From an uncultured Lachnospira sp. (GTDB lineage: Bacteria > Bacillota > Clostridia > Lachnospirales > Lachnospiraceae), in assembly GCA_910587485.1 (NCBI GenBank), contig CAJUKN010000008.1, positions 1 through 64,000 of the forward strand: a stretch of DNA of 64,000 nt. Direction: 5' to 3'. A program made the position numbers and the translations under genes. The notes under the pieces were generated by a model, which worked only from the letters and a program-made list of their open reading frames with translations, had not been told where the DNA came from and made no database searches. Shown one piece after another: positions 34,407 to 42,387 of this stretch (its first letter is position 1; each line of letters begins with the position of its first letter).

Positions 34407-36389
34407 ATGGCGCATAATATCCATTTTAAGAGTTATTGCTGGTCTGTTGGAACAACGAGTTATAGAACCGACAATTTTAATATGAATATTGAGAGGCAGC
34501 TTGCTTTGATGAAAGAATTTCGGGAGCTGCCCCAAAACTGCAATCAAGTATGGACAGGAAATAATGCGTTTCAAAAACAATATTATGATTTTTTGAAATC
34601 AAAAAATTTTGTGTCAGGCGATGCAAAAAGACCAGATAAAGATGCCAGAGAAAAAACATCAGGGCTTCGTGATATAGGACTGATGGACGATGAGAGAAAA
34701 ATTACATCAGCAGGCAATAAGCTGCTTTACATAGCCGCGTTCCAAAATTATAAGTCCGATAATTTATTAGAAATACCAAGTGATAGTTTTCTTTATTTTA
34801 AACAGTTATTAAAGACATGCAATGATGTAGACGGTAAAAAGGTAAGACCATTTTTAGTATTTTTATATGTTGTAAGCAAGTTGAACTATTTGACTTATGA
34901 TGAATTTACCTATTTGTTGCCATTGTGTGTTGATAGAACAACAACCGATAAAATTATTGCGTGTATTCTTGATTCGCGTAAAGGTAGTACCAATTATGAG
35001 GAAATTATTATATCGATATTGTTTGATATGGATAATTATAAGGAGGCGCTGCATTTATTGCAGACACAGCCTTTATCAGAGGAGTTAATTTGTGATATAG
35101 GCATTAACCGCAAAAGCTCAAAGTATGATAAGCCATACTATCAATTATATTCGATTTTGTTAAAAATTGTATTTTATAAAGAAGAGGCAGCTCTGGAATT
35201 ATATGAAGCGACAAAAAAGTTGACAAACAGTAAAGTGGGCGGAAGCTGGCGAAAATATTTTTTTAGCAGTCTCGTAAGAAGCGTTATTGTCAAAAAAGGG
35301 CGCAAAGTATTGCACAATGTTCCAATATTGATGGCAGAAGATATGGAAACATTTAATAATGAGTTTTTTAAGATAATGCACTTATTTAAAGCAAAAGCTA
35401 CGCTGTCAGATTATTTTGACCTTAATAGAAGATATTTTAAAATAACAGATATAGTTCTTTTTGAAGATAATAGAGTACAGCTTGATATGCTGCCGCGATG
35501 TTATATAGAAGATATTGCAGATGAACTTATTGAATTTGCTTTTTTGGAAAGTCATTTAATCAATGAAGATGTCCCGCTTAAAGCGATAGCGGCTTGTTTT
35601 GAGATTAAGGAAGATGTACTTTATAAAAAATTAAGCCAGATGCTTGGCGTTGCTATTACCGATAAAACAGGGGCAAAAAAAGTTATTCAAGACGAGCGTT
35701 ATGTGCGATTCAATAAACTTATTGATGAAAAATTTTCAACAAATACACTTATAACTTTATTGACCTATTTTGAAAATAGAGAAGATAATAGTATTAGGGA
35801 TTTAGTGACCGATAATGCAGATATACCTACGATTTTTGAATATGTATTAGGGATTGCATGGTATGTTATCAGCGGGCGAGAAGGAAACGTTTTGGAGTAT
35901 ATGAATCTTTCGCTTGAAGCCGATTTGCTTCCTAAGACACATGCTGGCGGTGGGGAAGCTGATATTGTATGGAAGTATGATAGAAAGCAAGATTATGAAA
36001 AACATACATTGCTTATCGAGGCAACGCTTGCTGACGGCAGTAATCAGCGCAGAATGGAAATGGAACCTGTCTCAAGGCATCTGGGTGAATATTGTTTAGC
36101 AAATCCAAATGATGAGGCTTACTGTGTATTTATTACAACCAGTCTTAACAACAATGTCATTTCCGATTTTCGAGCAAGAAAATATATGGAATATTATAAT
36201 CATTCAGGGACAGCATTTATTACAGGAATGAAAATAGTACCTTTGCAGACGTCGGAATTAAAGAATATATTGCGGTTAGAAATTGGTTATCCGCAGATAT
36301 ATCAATTATTGGACAGCGCGTATCATAGTGGTGGCGCGCCAAAAGAATGGTATGAGGAGTGTATTGTGAAGGGGATTTTGAGGGTGTGA
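34407..36389 (+). CDS. AlwI-like type IIS restriction endonuclease
   Basis: A 660-residue protein with N-terminal motif FKSYCWSVGTTSYRT and a first domain of winged-helix character, as in the AlwI/BstNBI/PleI/MlyI family. The C-terminal nuclease region has GGGEADIVW (Glu517, Asp519) followed 19 residues later by LLIEATLADGS (Glu538), the family's variant of the PD-(D/E)xK site. The open frame reaches TTG at 34374, but GAGG at 34397 fits the ATG at 34407. With the upstream double methylase it forms a type II R-M system. Recognition of GGATC, GGATG or a similar site is inference. Confidence 0.82.
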   Translation: MAHNIHFKSYCWSVGTTSYRTDNFNMNIERQLALMKEFRELPQNCNQVWTGNNAFQKQYYDFLKSKNFVSGDAKRPDKDAREKTSGLRDIGLMDDERKITSAGNKLLYIAAFQNYKSDNLLEIPSDSFLYFKQLLKTCNDVDGKKVRPFLVFLYVVSKLNYLTYDEFTYLLPLCVDRTTTDKIIACILDSRKGSTNYEEIIISILFDMDNYKEALHLLQTQPLSEELICDIGINRKSSKYDKPYYQLYSILLKIVFYKEEAALELYEATKKLTNSKVGGSWRKYFFSSLVRSVIVKKGRKVLHNVPILMAEDMETFNNEFFKIMHLFKAKATLSDYFDLNRRYFKITDIVLFEDNRVQLDMLPRCYIEDIADELIEFAFLESHLINEDVPLKAIAACFEIKEDVLYKKLSQMLGVAITDKTGAKKVIQDERYVRFNKLIDEKFSTNTLITLLTYFENREDNSIRDLVTDNADIPTIFEYVLGIAWYVISGREGNVLEYMNLSLEADLLPKTHAGGGEADIVWKYDRKQDYEKHTLLIEATLADGSNQRRMEMEPVSRHLGEYCLANPNDEAYCVFITTSLNNNVISDFRARKYMEYYNHSGTAFITGMKIVPLQTSELKNILRLEIGYPQIYQLLDSAYHSGGAPKEWYEECIVKGILRV

Positions 36390-36447
36390 GAATGTTATAA
36401 CAAAAGTAAAATATATAGATATGTTTTATTAATGCTATATCTTAAAT

Positions 36448-36471
36448 AGGAAATTTAAAGCAGAATTTCCT
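36448..36471 (+). terminator. Weak hairpin after the restriction enzyme gene
   Basis: AGGAAATT and AATTTCCT form a perfect 8-bp stem, but no T-tract follows. Confidence 0.35.
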
Positions 36472-36589
36472 AATGAAAAATAGAATGGATTGAAAATACA
36501 TAAGTAGAAAATAATTTAATATTAAAATAATATTGTGTTTTATAGATACAATAACAAAAGGTATGTGGAATAACGATATGAACCATGCA

Positions 36590-37225
36590 CCTAAATTTTT
36601 TGCCATTTTGTTGATTCATCTTAAAAGAAGGCATACAAAGAGAGATACAACATGATATAAGAAGATATTTTGCTTTAATTTACGTAGAACTATTATTCAT
36701 AACAAAAATCAAAGGAAACTCTTATAATGTAAGAATTTCCTTATATTTTACTTAATGATTTTATATCTACTCCAGCTTCTATGCCTCTTGTAGCAAATGT
36801 ATGTTATAAAATATGGTAATTGATAGAAGATACTACACATAAATCAAAAATACGATGAAATCTATATTTATATTTGAAACAACATAAATAGATTGAATAG
36901 ATAGGTGCATTGAAATAATAAGTATAAGTATTAAATTGGATGAAATTGGAATGTTTCCTAATGATGATTTTGTTTTAGGTTTATCTACAACAAGCCTTGT
37001 AACAAAAGCAATTTCCATATTTCTATTTTTCACCCATACAATAATTGACTGAACATGAATAACTTTTTTGTCAATATCAATATCATTTCACTTTAAGGCG
37101 CATACTTTACCAATATGAAGACTTATATATAATGACAATAAAATTCTTAATCCAATACTATCTATTTTTTTAATTAATTTAAACTCCAATTTATGTTGAT
37201 CTGATTCATTTAAGACCTTTAATTC
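36590..37225 (-). pseudogene. Decayed tyrosine recombinase (phage/ICE integrase)
   Basis: Read on the minus strand, the region gives ordered integrase fragments with stops between them: LNESDQHKLE, then LLSLYISLHIGKVCALK*NDIDIDKKVIHV (shown in parts; first catalytic box, Trp to stop), VVDKPKTKSSLGNIPIS, then INYHIL*HTFATRGIEAG (box II, the arginine codon now a stop) and VDIKSLSKI*GNSYI. A frameshift lies between the second and third blocks. The catalytic core is therefore dead. It marks a former mobile element next to the R-M operon and the dockerin genes. The outer limits are approximate. Confidence 0.82.
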
Positions 37226-37437
37226 CTTTTAAATAAAAATTTATTTATATTGTTTCAATAAATGATTTACAATGTTGATTTTTTCAAGAAAAAATAATAT
37301 AATAAATAAAATTATTAAACTTAATTCTATGTTATGAATTAACAGTTTTACACAAAGTATATTCATATTTTTTATTATTATTGCCAAATTACTAGATAAG
37401 TTATAATAAAAAATTGGATTTATTGTTTTACAAGCAA
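37226..37437. other. AT-rich non-coding stretch
   Basis: No convincing gene is seen. It is probably the rest of the decayed integrase element and the promoter region of the next gene. Confidence 0.4.
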
Positions 37438-37508
37438 TTTGTGTTTGTGTGTTGCTTGACACAAATTTTGATTTTTGCGTAATAAAGTAACATAGAAATG
37501 GAGGTCTT
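37438..37508 (+). repeat. Dispersed leader, copy D (before the dockerin protein)
   Basis: The hairpin TTTGTGTT (37438) and GACACAAA (ending 37465) encloses GTGTGTTGCTT, nearly identical to copy A's loop. TTTTTGCGTAATAAAGTAAC and ATAGAAATGGAGG follow, the GGAGG being the Shine-Dalgarno sequence 5 bases before the ATG. The second hairpin is reduced. Confidence 0.75.
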
Positions 37509-39383
37509 ATGAATGAGAAAATTAAAAAAATTTTAGCAATGATATTAATTATTTTTATTACTTTAGAAGCCGTAAGTGTTTATAAAGAACCAATCATTGC
37601 AAACGCCATGACTAAAAATGAATATGATCAAAAAATTAATGCGTTTATTAATGATTATAGGTGGCGTAATGGAGTTGAATGGGGGTATTATAAGGAACCT
37701 TTGATTGCTTATAATGGAATAGGATGTTGTGCTTATGTTAATGATTTTGTTAGATACGTATATGGTGCTGATAATCAAAATGTAGGTGCAGAATATACAG
37801 GAGTTTCCAATATTCAAACAGGAGATGTTTTATATATTTATAATTCATCGTGGAAAGGACATTGGATAGTAGTGTTAGGCAGAAATGGAAATACATTATA
37901 CACAGCAGAAGGGAATGTCTATGACTATAAAAGTGGTGCTTACAAAGTTAGAATATCCAATAATCAATATCAGATAAGTGGAGATGCACTAAATAGTAAT
38001 TATGTGGGTACATATACCTTAACAAAAGGGTACCATTATGACACGATTGTTTCTAATCCTCAAGTAGATTATATGCAACTTTATGTGGATGCTCCGATGG
38101 ACGGAGATGTTGTAAAAGGGAAACAATTAGAAGTATGGGGATGGAGTCAATATAAAAAATATGAAAATGACCCACTTATTGGTGCTAATATAACTGCTAG
38201 TATAAATGGAAAAACATATAATTTACCACCAGTAGAACACCTACTTGAAGATAAACTCCCAAGATTTTGGACATTCTTGCCAGAAACTGCAATTAAAGGC
38301 GGTAAAAATACGATTACTGTAACAGCTTCTTACAATGGAATTACACAATCTCAAACAAAAACATTCACAGTTACAACACCTAGTATTTCTAATGTAAAGT
38401 GTTCTGAACAAGATACCTCATCAAATCCATATTATACAGTTACTTGTAATGTGTCAGATGATACAGAAGTAGCCTATGTAGATTTTAAAATATGGACAGA
38501 AGCGAATGGAGAAGATGATGTAGAATGGCAAAAAGCAGCTGTTAATAAAAAAACTGGAACTGCAACATGTAAAATATATAAACATAAAAATGAAAAGGGT
38601 AAATATAAAGTAACCATTTATGCTCACCGAACTGAAACTATATATAGTGAAAGTACTTATAGTTTTGAATCACTATTTGTTTATCCATTAAAAAACATTA
38701 GTTTAAATAAAACAGCAATGAGTATAAATACTGGTGAGACTGAAAATTTATCAGTAAATTATAATCCTTCTTATACAACAGATAATAAAGCTATTACATG
38801 GAGCAGTAATAATCCACAAATAGTAACGGTTAGTAACACAGGACAAGTTATGGCAAAAACAAAAGGTACTGCTATAATAACAGCAAAAGTTGGAAATTAC
38901 AGCGCCTATTGTACTGTGACAGTCAATGATATTATACCAACTGGTATTAGTCTTGATAAAACGAATATAACATTAACTAGTAAGAATGAAACAGCAACAT
39001 TAAAAGCTACAGTAAAGCCAGATGATGCAAAAGATAAATCAATAAAATGGAGTACAGATAATTCAGCGGTAGCAATAGTAGATGGAAATGGAAAAGTAAC
39101 CGCAGTAGGAAATGGAATTGCAACAATAACGGCAATGACAAACAGTGGAGCAAAAAGTGCAACATGTGTAGTAATAGTTAATATTCAAAATAAAATAATA
39201 TTGGGAGATGTAAACAATGATGGTTTTATCAATATACAAGATGCTGTAATTTTAAAGAAACATTTGGCAGGAGTTTTGATTTTAAATATTAATAAAACAG
39301 CAAGTGATATTAATAATGATGGTAAAATAGATATTTCAGATGCTGTTGTCTTATTAAAACATTTGGCAGGAATAATTGTATAA
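37509..39383 (+). CDS. Secreted cysteine-peptidase/CHAP-like protein with Big_2 domains and a type I dockerin
   Basis: A 624-residue exported protein. Signal peptide 1-33; NlpC/CHAP-like domain about 35-185 with YNGIGCCAYVNDF (Cys73/Cys74), His118 in KGHWIVV and TAEGNV as a plausible catalytic set; a module about 195-290; a GBS-Bsp-like repeat about 295-390; two Big_2 domains about 395-565; and a C-terminal dockerin with two calcium loops, GDVNNDGFINIQDAV and SDINNDGKIDISDAV, each followed by a KHLAG helix. Dockerins bind cohesins on scaffolds, so the protein may join a cell-surface complex. No cohesin is in this window. It is distinctly AT-richer than the housekeeping neighbours. Confidence 0.85.
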   Translation: MNEKIKKILAMILIIFITLEAVSVYKEPIIANAMTKNEYDQKINAFINDYRWRNGVEWGYYKEPLIAYNGIGCCAYVNDFVRYVYGADNQNVGAEYTGVSNIQTGDVLYIYNSSWKGHWIVVLGRNGNTLYTAEGNVYDYKSGAYKVRISNNQYQISGDALNSNYVGTYTLTKGYHYDTIVSNPQVDYMQLYVDAPMDGDVVKGKQLEVWGWSQYKKYENDPLIGANITASINGKTYNLPPVEHLLEDKLPRFWTFLPETAIKGGKNTITVTASYNGITQSQTKTFTVTTPSISNVKCSEQDTSSNPYYTVTCNVSDDTEVAYVDFKIWTEANGEDDVEWQKAAVNKKTGTATCKIYKHKNEKGKYKVTIYAHRTETIYSESTYSFESLFVYPLKNISLNKTAMSINTGETENLSVNYNPSYTTDNKAITWSSNNPQIVTVSNTGQVMAKTKGTAIITAKVGNYSAYCTVTVNDIIPTGISLDKTNITLTSKNETATLKATVKPDDAKDKSIKWSTDNSAVAIVDGNGKVTAVGNGIATITAMTNSGAKSATCVVIVNIQNKIILGDVNNDGFINIQDAVILKKHLAGVLILNINKTASDINNDGKIDISDAVVLLKHLAGIIV

Positions 39384-39445
39384 TTTGAATAATCAATATA
39401 ATGATTTGGCTTATTGTTTTAGAAAATGATGGAGTAAACCATAAG

Positions 39446-40094
39446 ATGAAAAAAGTTTTGATGCTGATATTAACTTGTTATATTCTATTGGAAATATCTG
39501 GCTGTGGTAATAAAAACAATGCAACACAGAATACAAATTTTTTTCTATGAAAATAAATACATACAACAAGTCAAGTTATCTGATACTGTTTTAAATATTA
39601 ATGACAATGCCTTCTCAGGTTGTTTAGTGCTTGAAACAATTAATTTCCTAGAAAGATTACAAACTATAGGTAAATATACATTTAAATCATGTGAAAAATG
39701 AGACAATGTATGTATACCTAAAAATGTAAAATCTATAGGATTATGGGCTTTTTCTAATTGTTTATCTTTAAATAGTATTATAATATTTTATTTTAATCTA
39801 TGTAATATATATCTTAGATAAATACATGAAAGAACTCTTTAATGATTATCAAGCACCAGATTATATATTCTCTGGTTGTTAAAAAAATATGATTGTTCAT
39901 ACTATTCAAGATCCAACAATAGATACTTATATAAAAAAATTTATAGTTTATGATATAATATATGATTTATAGTCAATAGAAGTTATTGGTGACGTAAAAC
40001 TTGATAGTGAAGTAAATATTACAGATGTTGTTATTCTAAAAAAATCTGTCAATGTAAGTTTGGATTCTATCCATCCCACATTGACAGATTTTTA
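39446..40094 (+). pseudogene. Decayed BspA-like leucine-rich-repeat lipoprotein with dockerin remnant
   Basis: A lipoprotein start (MKKVLMLILTCYILL, then EISGCG lipobox) opens at 39446 and stops after 34 codons. In shifted frames follow LRR_5/BspA-type repeats (VKLSDTVLNINDNAFSGC, IGKYTFKSCEK, then a stop, VCIPKNVKSIGLWAFSNC) and, near 39990, half a dockerin, GDVKLDSEVNITDVVILKK. The order equals that of intact surface LRR-dockerin proteins. Multiple stops and at least one frameshift show it is dead. The 3' end is merged with the terminator shared with the CLC gene. Confidence 0.78.
40040..40093 (-). terminator. Bidirectional terminator between the LRR pseudogene and the CLC gene
   Basis: AAAAATCTGTCAATGT and its exact complement (16 bp) flank a 22-base loop. 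It overlaps the CLC stop codon and has T-runs in both directions. Confidence 0.9.
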
Positions 40095-41366
40095 ATGCGT
40101 TTTTTTATTAACATACTCCGTCTTATATTTTGAATATATAATTTTCTGGCTGTTATATAAACTGTAATATCCTGAAAGCAAATATCCAATAGCAATACAG
40201 AGCATACAAAATTTGATGCTCTCACCACCAAACATTTCTACTGATAATATCAGTGAGGTGAGAGGACAATTCGTTACCCCACAAAATACTGTTACCATGC
40301 CACAGGCAGCACATAGTCCAGTTGGAAGCCCCAAAACAGGTCCTAAAAAACTTCCAAGTGTTGCACCAACAAATAATGTTGGGACAATTTCGCCGCCTTT
40401 AAAACCACCACCAAGCGTAATAGCAGTAAATATTATTTTTAACAAAAAAGCATACCAGATACTTTGAGTTACAAAACTTTTTGCAATAATATCCGTTCCT
40501 GCACCAAGATAATCCGAACTGCCACATAGAAAACGCAGTACAATAACAAAAATACCTGCCACAACAGCACGTAAATATTGGTTTTCTAAGTGTTTGCAAT
40601 AAAGTGCATGAACATTGTGAAGTGTTATACATAAGAGAATACTTGCAAGTGCAAAAAGTGCAGACATGAATATCATTTTTGCGGCATTTCCTAAGGAAAA
40701 AGAGGGTATGATACCAATATCAAAGTGTGTTGCAGATATTCCAAATATGGAAGAAATACCACTTCCTATAAGTGCTGAAATGGTGCATGGAACAAGAGCA
40801 GCATAGTACATAATGCCAACGCTGATAACTTCCATTGAAAAAACAGCAGCAGCGATAGGCGTACCAAAAAGTGCGCCAAAACATGCACTCATACCACACA
40901 TAATTAATATTCGTGTGTCTTTCTCATCAAAATCAAAAAATTTGGCAAGTGCATTGCCAATAGAGCCGCCTATTTGGAGAGCAGCTCCCTCACGTCCGGC
41001 AGACCCACCACACGCATGTGTTAACAGTGTTGAAATCATAATAAGCGGTGCCATTTTTCCGGGTACTTCTTCATTGGACTGAATAGCAGTTATAACTAAG
41101 TTGGTGCCACGACTTTTTGCAGCATGGGCAGCATGATAAATAGCTGTTATTAGTATTCCTGCAATGGGAAGAAGAAAAAGCATCCACCAATAAGTTTGAC
41201 GAAATTCAGTGACATATTCAAGAAGAATGTGAAAAATAGTACCAATAAAACCGATTACGACACCTGCAAAACAAGAGCAGGCTACCCATTTAAAAAATGT
41301 AAATAGAGATAATTTTAATCGTTGTTTCATAACACGATATTTTTCATTTTGAAAAACTGATTTCAT
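40092..41366 (-). CDS. CLC-family anion/proton antiporter, features of the fluoride (CLC-F) branch
   Basis: A 424-residue membrane protein with the CLC fold. Selectivity loops are GGSAGREGAALQ (in place of canonical GKEGP), GMSACFGALFGTP and GGGFKGGEIVP (in place of GxFxP). A REG-type second motif and an FKGGE-type third motif resemble the CLC-F fluoride exporters rather than chloride-specific members, and canonical GSGIP is missing. It begins 11 bases after the CYTH gene on the same strand and ends in a strong terminator. No fluoride riboswitch is recognisable upstream, so the ion assignment stays tentative. Confidence 0.8.
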   Translation of the reverse strand: MKSVFQNEKYRVMKQRLKLSLFTFFKWVACSCFAGVVIGFIGTIFHILLEYVTEFRQTYWWMLFLLPIAGILITAIYHAAHAAKSRGTNLVITAIQSNEEVPGKMAPLIMISTLLTHACGGSAGREGAALQIGGSIGNALAKFFDFDEKDTRILIMCGMSACFGALFGTPIAAAVFSMEVISVGIMYYAALVPCTISALIGSGISSIFGISATHFDIGIIPSFSLGNAAKMIFMSALFALASILLCITLHNVHALYCKHLENQYLRAVVAGIFVIVLRFLCGSSDYLGAGTDIIAKSFVTQSIWYAFLLKIIFTAITLGGGFKGGEIVPTLFVGATLGSFLGPVLGLPTGLCAACGMVTVFCGVTNCPLTSLILSVEMFGGESIKFCMLCIAIGYLLSGYYSLYNSQKIIYSKYKTEYVNKKTH

Positions 41367-41377
41367 AGTATACCTTT

Positions 41378-41863
41378 TTATTCTTGCAAAATATTTGATT
41401 TATTCTTTTTTTTATTAAATTTTTTCTGACTCATATGGCTGTTGTGATAGGCTTTTTCATGGGTGACATCTTTTGTAAGCCAATTTGGCGGTATATAAGA
41501 ATTGGCTTCTTCGATGGAATCAAATTCAACTTCAGCTAAAATAGTTCCTTCAAATAGTCCGTCAAAAATATCTAATTCAATCGTTTTTCCTGTTCCATCT
41601 GGTATTTCATATCGATGTTTTGTGATAATGTTGCCATCCGCTTTTTTAATTAAATGCTCATATGATTTTTTGGTGAGTGGAAGATTATATTCTTCACGAG
41701 CCATCATTCCTCCGCCTTTGTAAGTAAGCCAGTAAGAATCGTTATCTTTTCTTACACGCACAACAGGTTTTGTTGAAAGATAGCCCTGTTCAATAAGATG
41801 ACATGTATATTTTGTCAAATCTGATGGAATATCCGATACAAGAAATTTACGTTCAATTTCCAT
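41378..41863 (-). CDS. CYTH domain protein (triphosphate tunnel metalloenzyme)
   Basis: A 161-residue CYTH protein with the signature ExExK at its N-terminus (MEIERKF), VRVRK and YWLTYKG strands, and alternating acidic residues ELDIF and LAEVEF. The family hydrolyses triphosphates such as inorganic tripolyphosphate or acts as class IV adenylate cyclase; here hydrolysis is more likely. The open frame allows an ATG at 41878, but that ATG is part of the GAAATGGAG ribosome site of leader copy E, and the ATG at 41863 gives the family's expected start. It forms a two-gene operon with the CLC antiporter. Confidence 0.86.
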   Translation of the reverse strand: MEIERKFLVSDIPSDLTKYTCHLIEQGYLSTKPVVRVRKDNDSYWLTYKGGGMMAREEYNLPLTKKSYEHLIKKADGNIITKHRYEIPDGTGKTIELDIFDGLFEGTILAEVEFDSIEEANSYIPPNWLTKDVTHEKAYHNSHMSQKKFNKKKNKSNILQE

Positions 41864-41947
41864 TATTAAAATCTCCATTTCTGTGTTGGTTTTTTATAAT
41901 CTTTAAATTTTAGAACCTTTATGTCAGGCAACACATAGACACAAAGT
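41864..41947 (-). repeat. Dispersed leader, copy E (before the CYTH gene, minus strand)
   Basis: Read on the minus strand: TTTGTGTC, loop TATGTGTTGCCT, GACATAAA (one pair lost), a variable AT-rich middle and CCAACACAGAAATGGAG before the start. The hairpin and 3' block are the same as in copies A, B and D, here in the opposite orientation in the window but the same orientation relative to its gene. Confidence 0.75.
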
Positions 41948-41969
41948 AATTACTATTTTACCATGGAAG

Positions 41970-41998
41970 AAAAAGAGACTGCCGCACGACAGCCTCTT
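41970..41998 (-). terminator. Terminator of the HU gene
   Basis: On the minus strand AAGAGGCTGTCG and CGGCAGTCTCTT form a stem with G-U pairs, followed by TTTCTTCC. It separates HU from the CYTH operon. Confidence 0.8.
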
Positions 41999-42035
41999 AA
42001 ACGTTTCGCATATTTACGTACCAAAAATGTAAACA

Positions 42036-42317
42036 TTACTTTTTTGTGTTTACAATTTCTTTTAGAGCCTTACCAGCCTTAAACTTAGGTGCCTTGCAAG
42101 CAGCAATATTGATTGCTTTACCAGTTTGAGGATTCTTTCCAGTTCTTGCAGCCCTATCAACAACTTCAAATGTACCAAAGCCAACAAGCTGTATTTTGTC
42201 ACCCTTCTTTAACTGCTCAGAAACGGTTTCAGTAAAAGCTTTCAGCACTTTTTCTGTATCTTTTTTGGATAATTCACACTTTTCAGCCATTGCTGCAACT
42301 AATTCTGTCTTGTTCAT
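42036..42317 (-). CDS. hup: DNA-binding protein HU
   Basis: A 93-residue HU/IHF family protein that bends and compacts DNA as a dimer. It opens with MNKTELVAAMAEKCELSKKD, has the loop GFGTFEV and the DNA-binding arm with RTGKNPQTGKAI, and ends in FKAGKALKEIVN. Length and motif order are typical. A GGAGG and its own promoter lie upstream. Confidence 0.97.
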   Translation of the reverse strand: MNKTELVAAMAEKCELSKKDTEKVLKAFTETVSEQLKKGDKIQLVGFGTFEVVDRAARTGKNPQTGKAINIAACKAPKFKAGKALKEIVNTKK

Positions 42318-42358
42318 AAAAAAACACCCTCCTTATATGAGTTGATAATTATAAGCTA

Positions 42359-42387
42359 TATATACTACTTAATACTACATTTGTCAA
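42359..42387 (-). promoter_or_regulatory. Promoter of the HU gene
   Basis: On the minus strand TTGACA, 17 bases and TATATA. The TGA in the -35 box is also the stop codon of the ABC-F gene, so there is essentially no spacer between the two genes. Confidence 0.82.

Noticed and set aside
37241..37462. A 73-codon minus-strand frame upstream of the dead integrase
   Set aside because: Very AT-rich hydrophobic sequence with no similarity to integrase N-termini and overlapping leader copy D.
41864..41947. Fluoride riboswitch before the CYTH-CLC operon
   Set aside because: The segment is fully explained by leader copy E and lacks the crcB-motif core.
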